A stretch of 64,000 bases of DNA. It comes from JBFONV01 sp040779335. Lineage in GTDB: Bacteria; Pseudomonadota; Gammaproteobacteria; Enterobacterales; Alteromonadaceae. Made by a program: the position numbers and the translations under genes. The notes under the pieces were generated by a model that had not been told where the DNA came from, searched no databases, and was given only the letters and a program-made list of their open reading frames with translations. Shown here piece by piece: positions 1 to 7,783 of the stretch. The stretch is taken from positions 186,001 through 250,000 of the forward strand of contig JBFONV010000003.1 of NCBI GenBank assembly GCA_040779335.1, written 5' to 3'. How positions within the stretch are numbered: position 1 is the stretch's first letter; every line of letters starts with the position of its first letter.

Positions 1-87
1 CATCCGTCTACAGAACAAAGAATAAAAATCGAAGCACCTTTGGACGACAAGCTTCAGACAATATTAAGCCAATTGGTAAAAGTTTAG
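1..87 (+). CDS. rluC: 23S rRNA pseudouridine synthase RluC, C-terminal 28 residues only
   Basis: The first 28 codons are open in frame 1 and end at TAG. The visible tail (H-P-S-T-E-Q-R-I-K-I-E-A-P-L-D-D-K-L) resembles the C-terminus of RluA-family pseudouridine synthases, where a 'P...E....APLP/D..L' strand closes the catalytic domain. RluC modifies uridines of 23S rRNA (955, 2504 and 2580 in E. coli). The identification leans on context: rluC precedes a HAD phosphatase, maf/yceF, yceD, rpmF and plsX in related gammaproteobacteria, exactly the order seen here. The catalytic domain lies outside the window, so RluC versus another RluA paralogue cannot be proved from these residues. Confidence 0.7.
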   Translation, partial: HPSTEQRIKIEAPLDDKLQTILSQLVKV

Positions 88-102
88 CCGAGGAGACGTT
101 TT

Positions 103-753
103 ATGCACCAGTATAAATTGGTTGTTTTTGATTGGGATGGTACGCTCATGGACTCCATTGGGCGTATAGTTTCCTCCATGCAATCGGCGGCAAAAGCGGT
201 GTTGTTGGAAAGCCCCTCTGACGAACAGGTAAAGTCGATAATTGGTATGAGTTTACCTAAAGCAATGAGTGTTTTATTTCCTCAAAGCACACATGAGCAA
301 AGTGAACGTTTAGTGGCGCAATACAAAGAATACTATGTTGACTTAGATCCGACCCCGACCCCATTATTTGATAATGCTATTGCGCTGTTAGAACAATTAA
401 GGCAACAAAATAAATTATTAGCTGTTGCAACGGGGAAAGGTCGTAATGGCTTAGAACGAGTTTTAAAAGCCAGTAATACCGACCATTTATTTCATGGCTA
501 CCGTTGCGGAGATGAAGTGAGTTCTAAACCTGCTCCTGATATGTTAACCAGTTTATTGCAAGAGTTCGCTATCGAGCCGCACGAAGCAGTGATGATTGGC
601 GACAGTACGTTAGACATGGAAATGGCGCACAACGCAGGTGTAGATCGAATTGGGGTTACCTTAGGTGTTCATGATGAACATAAATTATCTAAGTTTGCGC
701 CCAAAGCAATTGTTAACTCTCTTCATGAATTACAAAAATTACTGGTTAGATAA
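103..753 (+). CDS. HAD-superfamily (IA) phosphatase, phosphoglycolate phosphatase-like
   Basis: A 216-residue haloacid-dehalogenase hydrolase. Motif I is F-D-W-D-G-T with nucleophile Asp10 and general acid Asp12; the cap domain follows, then the conserved Lys in 'SSKPAPDM' and the metal-binding motif 'MIGDSTLDM' near the C-terminus. Length and motifs fit subfamily IA (Gph/PGMB-like), so it should dephosphorylate a small phosphorylated metabolite in the cytoplasm; the substrate is not readable from sequence. It starts 15 bases after rluC with a GAGGAG-type ribosome site and is probably cotranscribed. The ORF ends inside a 12-bp inverted repeat facing maf. It is often labelled phosphoglycolate phosphatase by homology, which is not proven. 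Confidence 0.88.
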   Translation: MHQYKLVVFDWDGTLMDSIGRIVSSMQSAAKAVLLESPSDEQVKSIIGMSLPKAMSVLFPQSTHEQSERLVAQYKEYYVDLDPTPTPLFDNAIALLEQLRQQNKLLAVATGKGRNGLERVLKASNTDHLFHGYRCGDEVSSKPAPDMLTSLLQEFAIEPHEAVMIGDSTLDMEMAHNAGVDRIGVTLGVHDEHKLSKFAPKAIVNSLHELQKLLVR

Positions 754-767
754 GTTTATCTAACCAG
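742..767. terminator. inverted repeat at the convergent ends of the HAD gene and maf
   Basis: CTGGTTAGATAA (742-753) and TTATCTAACCAG (756-767) are a perfect 12-bp inverted repeat separated by two bases. It contains the stop codon of the HAD gene and lies between two convergent genes, so it could end transcription from both sides. No clear T-run follows on either strand, so it may work by another route or only stabilise 3' ends. Confidence 0.5.
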
Positions 768-781
768 TCACAATAATAACC

Positions 782-1378
782 TTATTGAGTATCTTGTAGA
801 GCCAGTACGTTGATGTTGTGCTCTTTTAGTAATGCGACAAGTTTTATCAGGGGCAGACCAATGAGCGTATTGGGATCGTCACCCTCAAGCTTTTCAAATA
901 AACAAATGCCTAATCCTTCACTTTTAAAGCTCCCTGCACAATTATAGGGTTGCTCTGCATTAAGATAATGAGTTATTTCGTCTAAAGACAAGAATTTAAA
1001 GTGCACGGTAAAAGGTTCAACAAGCGAAACTGTCTTTTTTAACAGACTATCGTACACACACAAGCCAGTGTAAAAGGTGACTGCTTTATTACTAAACCTC
1101 GTAAGCTGTTTGACAGCATTGTCGAAATTATGCGGCTTGCCTAAAATATCACCTTCACAAACCGCAACTTGGTCAGAGCCAATAATCAATGCATCATGAT
1201 ATTGCAAAGCGACGGCTTTAGCTTTCTCAATAGATAATCGCTCTACTAATTCTATCGGTGACTCACCCTCTTTGGCGGATTCATCAATATTGGGTTTTGC
1301 ACATTCAAAGGGGAGATTTAATTTTTCTAGTAAATTTTTTCTAAATGGAGAGGTCGAGCCTAAAACGAGTGTTTTCAT
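782..1378 (-). CDS. yceF: Maf-family nucleotide pyrophosphatase, YceF type (7-methyl-GTP pyrophosphatase)
   Basis: A 198-residue Maf protein. The N-terminal 'LGSTSPFRKNLLEKL' carries the family G-S-T-S-x-x-R signature, and 'IIGSDQV' supplies the catalytic/metal-binding Asp. 'FYTGLCVYD', 'CAGSFKSEGLGICLFEKLEGDDPNTLIGLPL' features match E. coli YceF almost position by position. YceF-type Maf enzymes hydrolyse m7GTP to m7GMP and pyrophosphate, a house-cleaning role in the cytoplasm. It is transcribed divergently from yceD with about 120 bp between them, the arrangement known in Enterobacteria and Vibrio. The ATG start gives a family-length protein. Confidence 0.93.
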   Translation of the reverse strand: MKTLVLGSTSPFRKNLLEKLNLPFECAKPNIDESAKEGESPIELVERLSIEKAKAVALQYHDALIIGSDQVAVCEGDILGKPHNFDNAVKQLTRFSNKAVTFYTGLCVYDSLLKKTVSLVEPFTVHFKFLSLDEITHYLNAEQPYNCAGSFKSEGLGICLFEKLEGDDPNTLIGLPLIKLVALLKEHNINVLALQDTQ

Positions 1379-1459
1379 GATAATTACTCAAAAAGTATTC
1401 AGATTATTGCTAATATAAGGGTGATCATACGTTTTTAAACAAAATAAGCTAATTTTCTT

Positions 1460-1488
1460 TTGACACATGGCGGTAGGGGCATTATTAT
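1460..1488 (+). promoter_or_regulatory. sigma-70 promoter of the yceD-rpmF-plsX-fab operon
   Basis: TTGACA (1460-1465) and TATTAT (1483-1488) are separated by exactly 17 bases, a near-consensus sigma-70 promoter. The yceD ATG begins only 9 bases after the -10 box, so a transcript starting 6-8 bases downstream would have almost no leader. There is no Shine-Dalgarno sequence between the promoter and the ATG. Confidence 0.75.
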
Positions 1489-1497
1489 GCGCGCCTT

Positions 1498-2010
1498 ATG
1501 CAGAATCTTAAGCTTCCGATAACAATAGACCCATTTAAAAGTGCTCAGCGCAGGCTAGAGTGCGATGGTGTTTTTGAATTATCGGGAATGAATAGATTGC
1601 TTGCTGCATGTCATTCATGTAGTGGGCAAGTTAAGGTTGATGTTAAGTTCGATGTGGATGAACTTCGCTTGGTAGTAATATCAGGGAAGGCGTCGGCATC
1701 AGTAGCATTAACTTGTCAGCGGTGCACTGAGGATTTTGAACAAGTGCTGGAAGTAGAGTTTATTTTTAGCCCTGTGAAAAATCCTGAAAAAGCTGCTGAA
1801 TTGCCGTCATATTATGACGCAATTGAATTAGATGAGAATGGTGAAGTTAACTTGCGTGAGTTAGTGGAAGATGAGCTTTTGCTTGCTATCCCATTAATTC
1901 CTAGGCACGAACTTGAAGACTGTCAGTCACCAGCCGACAGTGTTTGGGGTGAGTTGCCTGAGGAGCTTGATAAGCCGAATCCATTTGATGTATTAAAACA
2001 ACTTAAGTAA
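1498..2010 (+). CDS. yceD: YceD (DUF177), 23S rRNA accumulation protein
   Basis: A 170-residue DUF177 protein. Its N-terminus 'MQNLKLPITIDPFKSAQRRL' aligns with E. coli YceD, fixing the start. A Cys pair in 'LTCQRC' and the acidic 'ELVEDELLLAIPLIP' segment followed by 'GELPEELDKPNPFDVL' are family hallmarks. YceD is encoded beside rpmF in most bacteria and in plants, and is linked to 23S rRNA accumulation and L32 supply. It lies 23 bp before rpmF and is the first gene of the operon reading into plsX and the fab genes. Its ATG sits almost on the predicted transcription start, with no ribosome site visible. Confidence 0.93.
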   Translation: MQNLKLPITIDPFKSAQRRLECDGVFELSGMNRLLAACHSCSGQVKVDVKFDVDELRLVVISGKASASVALTCQRCTEDFEQVLEVEFIFSPVKNPEKAAELPSYYDAIELDENGEVNLRELVEDELLLAIPLIPRHELEDCQSPADSVWGELPEELDKPNPFDVLKQLK

Positions 2011-2033
2011 ATAATCGAATTTAGGAGTAGGTA

Positions 2034-2204
2034 ATGGCAGTTCAAAAGAGCAAAAAGTCTCGTTCAAGACGTGGCATGCGCCGTTCACATGATGCTTTAA
2101 CCGCTGAAAACTTATCAGTAGATCCAGTATCAGGCGAAACACATCGTCGTCACCATGTAACAGCTGATGGCTTTTACAAAGGCGTTAAAGTAATCGCTAA
2201 ATAA
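2034..2204 (+). CDS. rpmF: 50S ribosomal protein L32
   Basis: A 56-residue L32. It begins M-A-V-Q-K-S-K-K-S-R-S-R-R-G-M-R-R-S-H and continues with 'VDPVSGETHRRHHV', the usual L32 pattern of a basic N-terminus and a 'SGE.H.RHH' core. No cysteine ribbon is present, so it is the zinc-free (C-minus) form usual in gammaproteobacteria. A GGAGTAGGTA ribosome site precedes the ATG. It sits between yceD and plsX, as in E. coli. L32 is a component of the large ribosomal subunit near the peptide exit side. Confidence 0.97.
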   Translation: MAVQKSKKSRSRRGMRRSHDALTAENLSVDPVSGETHRRHHVTADGFYKGVKVIAK

Positions 2205-2226
2205 GCTTTTACTTGGTAAAAATACG

Positions 2227-3258
2227 TTGAATAATCTAACCATAGCGTTAGATGTTATGGGGGGCGATAAAGGCCCCCTTGTAACGATCCCTTCTGCAAT
2301 TATGGCTGTGCAAAATATGCCTAATTTGCACCTAGTTCTTTGTGGTGATGAAACGCTCATTACTACAGAACTCGCTAAACATAAAATCGTCGATCATCCT
2401 CAGTTTACACTTTATCCAACAACCCATGTTGTTGAAATGAACGATAAACCTTCTTTTGCACTGCGTAATAAGAAAGATTCGTCCATGCGTAAAGCGCTAG
2501 ATTTGGTTAAAGATGGTACGGCTCAAGCGTGCGTTAGTGCAGGAAATACCGGTGCACTTTTTGCTATCGCTCACTTTGTCTTAAAGACCCTGCCAGGGGT
2601 TGAACGTCCAGCGTTAATTTCTTCATTACCTACACACGATGAGCAGCAGCATGTTTTTATGCTGGACTTAGGCGCGAATGTATTTTGTGATTCATCTATA
2701 TTGTACCAGTTTGCTATTATGGGCTCGGTAATGGCAGAGCAGGTCGACGGTATTCATAATCCTCGTATTGCACTATTGAATATGGGAGAAGAAGACATTA
2801 AAGGCAGCGATCACATTAAGCTTGCGGCAACTCGCTTAAATGAAAATACTGATATCAATTATGTTGGCTTCGTTGAAGGCAATGATATTTTCGCAAATAA
2901 AACCGACGTTATTGTTTGTGATGGTTTTGTGGGTAATGTTGCGCTCAAAACCTGCGAAGGTGTTGCACGTATGGTCTACAACAAGCTTAAAGGTATTTTA
3001 ACGCGTAATGTTTTTACCCGATTTATCGGTTGGATTTTAACTTCAGCATTAAAAAAACTATTTAAACCCCTGAACCCCGACCAGTATAATGGTGCAAGTT
3101 TGATAGGATTGCGGGGCATTGTGGTTAAAAGCCATGGAAATGCGAATGTTATGGCTTTTTATACGGCAATCATGGAAGCGGTAAAAGAAACGGAAAGAAA
3201 AGTGCCTGAAAAAATTAAAGAGAAGTTAGCACAAAGCTTGCTACCCAAAGATAACTAA
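2227..3258 (+). CDS. plsX: phosphate acyltransferase PlsX
   Basis: A 343-residue acyl-ACP:phosphate acyltransferase, which makes acyl-phosphate from acyl-ACP for membrane phospholipid synthesis. 'IALDVMGGDKGP' at the N-terminus is the PlsX signature, and 'SAGNTGALFAIA' and 'GFVGNVALKTCEG' are the other conserved blocks. The only start fitting the family is TTG at 2227, 22 bases after rpmF, with no strong ribosome site, which suggests weak initiation or coupling to rpmF. In E. coli plsX is followed by fabH; here fabD follows after 100 bp of hairpin-rich DNA. Confidence 0.96.
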   Translation: MNNLTIALDVMGGDKGPLVTIPSAIMAVQNMPNLHLVLCGDETLITTELAKHKIVDHPQFTLYPTTHVVEMNDKPSFALRNKKDSSMRKALDLVKDGTAQACVSAGNTGALFAIAHFVLKTLPGVERPALISSLPTHDEQQHVFMLDLGANVFCDSSILYQFAIMGSVMAEQVDGIHNPRIALLNMGEEDIKGSDHIKLAATRLNENTDINYVGFVEGNDIFANKTDVIVCDGFVGNVALKTCEGVARMVYNKLKGILTRNVFTRFIGWILTSALKKLFKPLNPDQYNGASLIGLRGIVVKSHGNANVMAFYTAIMEAVKETERKVPEKIKEKLAQSLLPKDN

Positions 3259-3265
3259 TTAAGGC

Positions 3266-3338
3266 TTCACCAACTATTATTTGGTGAATAACAAGATACA
3301 TTAAATTAAGGCAAACATTAATCTAGGTTTGCTTTTAT
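3266..3338 (+). other. plsX-fabD intergenic hairpins where fabH normally lies
   Basis: TTCACCAA (3266-3273) pairs with TTGGTGAA (3281-3288) around a 7-base loop, and GCAAAC (3311-3316) pairs with GTTTGC (3327-3332), which is followed by TTTTATT. The second resembles a weak intrinsic terminator. Neither looks strong enough to stop transcription completely, so they may reduce read-through from plsX to fabD. The 101-bp gap is too short for a remnant of fabH. Confidence 0.45.
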
Positions 3339-3359
3339 TCATTTTTATTAGGTAAAAAA

Positions 3360-4295
3360 ATGCAAAATAATTTAGCGTTTGTTTTTCCTGGTCAGGGATC
3401 TCAAACAGTTGGCATGTTAGCCGATTTTTCTGAAAATGACATAGTTCGAGATACATTTTCTGAGGCTTCTAAGGCGTTAGGATATGATTTATGGGAATTA
3501 ATTTCTGTAGGGCCAGCTGAAAAGCTTAATCAAACCAACTACACTCAACCGGCGTTATTAACCGCAAGCGTTGCACTGTGGAAATTATTGGAAAACGATA
3601 TTGCCGTTACCCCTAAAGTTGTTGCTGGACATAGTTTAGGTGAATATTCTGCATTAGTGTGTTCTGGTGTACTGTCTTTGGCTGAGGGTGTGCAATTAGT
3701 GGCCAAACGTGGTGAATATATGCAAGCCTCAGTACCTGAAGGCGTTGGTGCTATGGCTGCAGTCATCGGACTAGAAGACCAAGCAATTATTGATGCGTGT
3801 CATCAGGCTCAAGGAGATGAGGTTGTCTCTGCCGTTAATTTTAATTCACCAGGGCAAGTAGTCATCGCCGGACATAAAGAAGCTGTTGAAAGAGCAGGTC
3901 TGTTGTGTAAAGAAGCCGGTGCGAAAAGAGTATTGCCATTGCCGGTAAGTGTTCCGTCACACTGTGCGTTAATGCAACCTGCTGCCGAAGAACTCGCTAA
4001 AGCATTTAACAACGTTAACTTTAATATCCCACAAGTAGATGTGGTAAATAATGTTGACGTAGTTGTAGAACAATCTGCAAGTGCTATTAAAGAGGCTCTT
4101 ATTAAACAACTTTATAGCCCAGTGCGCTGGACTGAAACCATTCAAAAGCTTGCAGATGAAGGTGTTACTACTATTTTAGAAGTAGGTCCTGGGAAAGTAT
4201 TGCAGGGGCTTATTAAGCGCATTGATAAATCAATCACGTGTATTGCTGTTAATGACCAAGCGTCATTAGACAGTGTTAAAGAGTTGTTGAACTAG
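3360..4295 (+). CDS. fabD: malonyl-CoA:ACP transacylase FabD
   Basis: A 311-residue malonyl transferase, loading malonate from CoA onto ACP. 'FPGQGSQ' lies at residues 9-15, the nucleophile elbow 'GHSLGEYS' contains Ser92, and His201 in 'VPSHCALM' completes the dyad; both numbers match E. coli FabD. 'EVGPGKVLQGL' is the conserved C-terminal block. It is followed by fabG after 84 bp, within the fatty acid synthesis run. The ATG start is preceded by an AGGT-type site. Confidence 0.97.
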   Translation: MQNNLAFVFPGQGSQTVGMLADFSENDIVRDTFSEASKALGYDLWELISVGPAEKLNQTNYTQPALLTASVALWKLLENDIAVTPKVVAGHSLGEYSALVCSGVLSLAEGVQLVAKRGEYMQASVPEGVGAMAAVIGLEDQAIIDACHQAQGDEVVSAVNFNSPGQVVIAGHKEAVERAGLLCKEAGAKRVLPLPVSVPSHCALMQPAAEELAKAFNNVNFNIPQVDVVNNVDVVVEQSASAIKEALIKQLYSPVRWTETIQKLADEGVTTILEVGPGKVLQGLIKRIDKSITCIAVNDQASLDSVKELLN

Positions 4296-4379
4296 TTTTA
4301 TTATTAACAATGTTAGTTAGGGATTTCACTTTATGTGTTTATAAGGTGAAATAAGTAAATAAAAAGAATAGGTTAAATT

Positions 4380-5114
4380 ATGTTTTCATTGGACGGTAAA
4401 GTCGCATTAGTGACAGGTGCCAGCCGAGGTATCGGTAGAGCGATTGCGACTCAGCTTCAAGATTTAGGTGCTACGGTAATAGGTACTGCTACTTCTGAGC
4501 ATGGTGCAGAAAAAATCAGTGAGTATTTAGGGGCAGAGAATGGTTTAGTGCTCAATGTCACAAATGATGACTCTATAAACGCATTGTTTGATGCAATAAA
4601 AGAAAAGCATGGTGGCGTTGATATTTTAGTTAATAATGCCGGTATTACTCGCGATAACCTTTTTATGCGTATGAAAGACGAAGAATGGCAAGATATCATC
4701 GATACTAACTTATCTTCAGTGTTCAAATTAAGTAAAGCGGTTATTCGTTCTATGATGAAAAAGCGTCATGGTCGCATCATTAATATTGGCTCTGTCGTTG
4801 GTAGTATGGGCAATGCTGGGCAAGTAAACTATGCAACCGCAAAAGCGGGCTTACTAGGTTTTACTAAATCATTGGCTCGTGAAGTTGCTTCACGTGGTAT
4901 CACTGTTAATACGGTTGCGCCTGGTTTTATTGATACTGACATGACTCAAACATTAACAGACGAACAAAAAGAAAGTATATTTTCTCAGGTGCCAGCTAAT
5001 CGTTTAGGTAAACCTGAAGAAATAGCTAATACCGTGGCTTTCTTGGCTTCTGACAGCGCAGCTTATATAACAGGTGAAACTATTCACGTTAATGGCGGCA
5101 TGTACATGATTTAA
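4380..5114 (+). CDS. fabG: 3-oxoacyl-ACP reductase FabG
   Basis: A 244-residue short-chain dehydrogenase performing the first NADPH-dependent reduction of the fatty acid elongation cycle. 'TGASRGIG' at residues 12-19 is the cofactor-binding loop, 'NNAG' follows strand 4, and Ser138, Tyr151 and Lys155 ('GSVVGSMGNAGQVNYATAKAG') are the catalytic residues at the E. coli positions. The C-terminus 'ITGETIHVNGGMYM' is the FabG ending. It is followed by a 14-bp hairpin and then the acpP promoter. Confidence 0.97.
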   Translation: MFSLDGKVALVTGASRGIGRAIATQLQDLGATVIGTATSEHGAEKISEYLGAENGLVLNVTNDDSINALFDAIKEKHGGVDILVNNAGITRDNLFMRMKDEEWQDIIDTNLSSVFKLSKAVIRSMMKKRHGRIINIGSVVGSMGNAGQVNYATAKAGLLGFTKSLAREVASRGITVNTVAPGFIDTDMTQTLTDEQKESIFSQVPANRLGKPEEIANTVAFLASDSAAYITGETIHVNGGMYMI

Positions 5115-5115
5115 C

Positions 5116-5153
5116 CATTTAGTCATTTTACTCTTGCGAAAAATGACTAAATG
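5116..5153 (+). terminator. long hairpin between fabG and acpP
   Basis: CATTTAGTCATTTT (5116-5129) and AAAATGACTAAATG (5140-5153) form a perfect 14-bp AT-rich stem around a 10-base loop, starting two bases after the fabG stop. No T-run follows, so it is either a weak terminator, a 3'-end stabiliser or an RNase processing site that separates fabG mRNA from acpP mRNA. Confidence 0.55.
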
Positions 5154-5210
5154 AGCGTAAATAATACATTGTTAACAGGTTAGACCAGATGGAAAAGTAA
5201 AATTACTTAC

Positions 5211-5239
5211 TTGCATGGTGCGCTGTTGACGAATACACT
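5211..5239 (+). promoter_or_regulatory. acpP promoter
   Basis: TTGCAT (5211-5216) and TACACT (5234-5239) are 17 bases apart, a good sigma-70 promoter. It places the mRNA start near 5245, so a 6-bp hairpin GCAATT/AATTGC (5244-5260) would form the very 5' end of the acpP message. A strong internal promoter fits the high demand for acyl carrier protein. Confidence 0.6.
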
Positions 5240-5282
5240 ACACGCAATTTGAAAAATTGCATTTTCTAGTAAAGGAAAAAAA

Positions 5283-5516
5283 ATGAGTACTATCGAAGAA
5301 CGCGTAAAAAAAATAACAATCGAACAATTAGGTGTTAGCGAAGCAGAAGTTAAAAATGAAGCTTCATTCGTTGACGATTTAGGTGCTGATTCTTTAGATA
5401 CAGTAGAACTAGTTATGGCTTTAGAAGAAGAATTTGATACAGAAATTCCTGATGAAGAAGCTGAGAAAATTACTACAGTTCAAGCTGCTATCGATTACGT
5501 TACTGCTAACCAGTAA
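5283..5516 (+). CDS. acpP: acyl carrier protein
   Basis: A 77-residue ACP that carries growing acyl chains on a phosphopantetheine arm. 'LGADSLDTVEL' holds the attachment Ser37 in the universal D-S-L motif, and the protein is strongly acidic with a four-helix pattern and 'FDTEIPDEEAEKITTV' in helix III. The length is the E. coli length, 77. An AAAGGA ribosome site precedes the ATG. The gene has its own promoter and a strong intrinsic terminator right after it, so it can be expressed above its fab neighbours. Confidence 0.98.
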   Translation: MSTIEERVKKITIEQLGVSEAEVKNEASFVDDLGADSLDTVELVMALEEEFDTEIPDEEAEKITTVQAAIDYVTANQ

Positions 5517-5525
5517 TTTGATCGA

Positions 5526-5557
5526 GTCAGGCGGACATTTCCGCCTGACCATTTTTT
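5526..5557 (+). terminator. strong intrinsic terminator after acpP
   Basis: GTCAGGCGGA (5526-5535) and TCCGCCTGAC (5540-5549) form a perfect GC-rich 10-bp stem with a 4-base loop, followed by C-A and a run of six T. This is a textbook Rho-independent terminator between acpP and fabF. It implies that fabF receives only read-through transcription or has its own promoter in the remaining 90 bp. Confidence 0.9.
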
Positions 5558-5648
5558 CAGAGATCTACAGTTCGTAGATTATTCGCTAAGGTAAACAATA
5601 GCGAATTTACCTTTCTAAAATTCTTTTCTATCGGAGGCAACTCATCCT

Positions 5649-6884
5649 ATGCGGCGTGTTGTAGTTACCGGTCTTGGTATGTTAAGCCCTTTGGGCAATT
5701 GTCCTGAAAGTACTTGGCAAAATTTGTTGCTAGGTAAAAGTGGCATTGGTGATATCGAACATTTTGATACTTCTGAATACCCAACTCGATTTGCTGGGTT
5801 AATTAAAGACTTTAATGCAGAAGACTATATGCAGAAAAAAGAAGCCAAAAAAATGGATCTTTTTATTCAATATGGTGTTGCTGCTGGTGTTCAAGCCTTT
5901 AAAAATTCAGGTATAGAAATTACAGAAGAAAATGCTCACCGTATTGGTGTAGCTGTTGGCTCTGGTATTGGTGGTCTTGGTCTTATCGAACAAAATCACG
6001 AGAAAATGCTTAACTCGAGCCCGAGAAAGCTGTCACCATTTTTTGTACCGTCGACTATTATCAATATGATTTCTGGTCATTTGTCTATTATGTATGGCTT
6101 AAAAGGGCCAAACATATCCATTGTTACCGCTTGTACTAGTGGTGTTCATAACATTGGACACGCGGCACGCATGGTTGCCTATGGTGATGCAGATGCTATG
6201 TTAGCTGGCGGCGCAGAAAAGGCGTCTACCACATTGGGGATGGGCGGCTTTGGCGCGGCAAGAGCGCTTTCTACTCGTAACGATGCCCCACAACAAGCAT
6301 CACGTCCTTGGGATAAAGACCGTGATGGTTTTGTCCTCGGTGATGGTGCTGGCGTGATTGTTGTCGAAGAGTATGAGCATGCTAAAGCACGTGGTGCCAA
6401 AATTTATGCAGAGCTTGTTGGCTTTGGTATGAGTGGTGATGCTTATCATATGACCTCGCCACCAGCAGATGGTGCGGGTGCAGCTTTAGCGATGCAAAAT
6501 GCAATTAATGACGCTAAAGTTGATAAGAGTTTGATTAAATATATCAATGCTCACGGCACTTCAACACCAGCTGGTGATATAGCGGAAACCAATGCGGTTA
6601 AGTCGGTTTTTGGTGCTGATGCTTATAAATTAATGATGGGCTCAACTAAATCTATGACCGGGCATTTATTAGGGGCGGCCGGTGCGGTTGAAACAATTTT
6701 CACCATCCAAGCCTTAGATAATAATGTCGTTCCACCAACAATTAACCTTGATAATCCTGATGAAGGCTGTGATCTTGATTACGTTGCTCACACGGCACGT
6801 GATGTAAATTTAGATTACGCATTGTGTAATTCATTTGGTTTTGGTGGCACAAACGGTTCATTATTATTTAAAAAATATAAATAA
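5649..6884 (+). CDS. fabF: 3-oxoacyl-ACP synthase II FabF
   Basis: A 411-residue condensing enzyme (KAS II) extending acyl-ACP with malonyl-ACP. The active site is complete: Cys162 in 'TACTSGVH', His302 in 'NAHGTSTPAGD' and His339 in 'MTGHLLGAAG'. The glycine-rich C-terminal 'NSFGFGGTNGSLLF' is the typical ending. A GGAGG site lies just before the ATG. KAS II also tunes membrane unsaturation at low temperature, of interest in a probably cold-marine organism (inference). A terminator follows. Confidence 0.97.
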   Translation: MRRVVVTGLGMLSPLGNCPESTWQNLLLGKSGIGDIEHFDTSEYPTRFAGLIKDFNAEDYMQKKEAKKMDLFIQYGVAAGVQAFKNSGIEITEENAHRIGVAVGSGIGGLGLIEQNHEKMLNSSPRKLSPFFVPSTIINMISGHLSIMYGLKGPNISIVTACTSGVHNIGHAARMVAYGDADAMLAGGAEKASTTLGMGGFGAARALSTRNDAPQQASRPWDKDRDGFVLGDGAGVIVVEEYEHAKARGAKIYAELVGFGMSGDAYHMTSPPADGAGAALAMQNAINDAKVDKSLIKYINAHGTSTPAGDIAETNAVKSVFGADAYKLMMGSTKSMTGHLLGAAGAVETIFTIQALDNNVVPPTINLDNPDEGCDLDYVAHTARDVNLDYALCNSFGFGGTNGSLLFKKYK

Positions 6885-6924
6885 TTCATTGTTTGCTTTA
6901 TTTACCGCTTGAAAACAATATATT

Positions 6925-6959
6925 AAGCCTGAATACTACTCGTTAGTTTCAGGCTTTTT
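6925..6959 (+). terminator. intrinsic terminator after fabF
   Basis: AAGCCTGAA (6925-6933) pairs with TTCAGGCTT (6948-6956), followed by TTT. It lies between fabF and pabC and probably ends the fatty acid synthesis transcript. Confidence 0.8.
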
Positions 6960-6976
6960 AATATTCGTGATATTTT

Positions 6977-7783
6977 ATGCTCTACAGTTCTATCAATGGT
7001 ATAGAAGATCAATATATCTCTATTAGTGATCGTGCGCTGGCGTACGGTGATGGCCTATTTACCACCGCTAAAATTGTCAACGGTGAAATACAGCGACTAA
7101 ATGAGCATATTGAGCGTTTGCAAAGCGGATGTCAGCAGTTAGGTATTTACCAGCCTGATTATATAGCGCTAAAAGCTCATTTAACCGATGCAGTTAAACC
7201 TTATGAGCTGGCGGTGTTAAAAGTGGTTGTTTCTGCAGGACAAGGGGGGAGAGGGTATTCGCGTAAAGGTGTCACTTCACCTAATGTTATTGTTACAGTT
7301 AACGCTTTTCCCGAACATTATCTTGCTTGGGCTGAAACAGGAATTACGCTTAGCGATTGTTCCTTAACTATCGGCCTTAATCCACTTTTAAAAGGGATCA
7401 AGCATTTAAATCGATTAGAGCAAGTATTGATCCGACAAGAATTAGATACTGCCCTTGCAGATGATCTACTTGTGACTAATGTACTTGGGCATGTTATTGA
7501 AACAAGTTGTGCTAATGTGTTTTGGTTAAAAAACGAAGTGCTTTATACTCCAAGCCTTGAACAATCAGGGGTAAATGGCTTAGTACGCCAACAAATACAG
7601 AATACCTTCACAAATGTTCAAGTAGTTACGGCCGAATTAAATGACATTGATTCTGTCGACGGTATGTTCATCTGTAATTCTGTTATGGGTATCGTTCCTG
7701 TTAAACAATACAATCAAACACAATTTTCAATAACGGCAATAAAAAATATGCAAATGGCATTAGAGGAAAAACTTAAGTGTTAA
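6977..7783 (+). CDS. pabC: aminodeoxychorismate lyase PabC
   Basis: A 268-residue class IV PLP enzyme that splits 4-amino-4-deoxychorismate into p-aminobenzoate and pyruvate for folate synthesis. 'DRALAYGDGLFTT' near the N-terminus and Lys142 in 'GIKHLNRLEQVL' (the PLP lysine position of E. coli PabC) identify it, with 'ETSCANVFW' and 'GVNGLVRQ' as further family blocks. It sits between fabF and mltG as in E. coli, and its last codons overlap the mltG start. Branched-chain aminotransferases share the fold, but the context and GIKHLNRLEQ motif favour PabC. Confidence 0.94.
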   Translation: MLYSSINGIEDQYISISDRALAYGDGLFTTAKIVNGEIQRLNEHIERLQSGCQQLGIYQPDYIALKAHLTDAVKPYELAVLKVVVSAGQGGRGYSRKGVTSPNVIVTVNAFPEHYLAWAETGITLSDCSLTIGLNPLLKGIKHLNRLEQVLIRQELDTALADDLLVTNVLGHVIETSCANVFWLKNEVLYTPSLEQSGVNGLVRQQIQNTFTNVQVVTAELNDIDSVDGMFICNSVMGIVPVKQYNQTQFSITAIKNMQMALEEKLKC

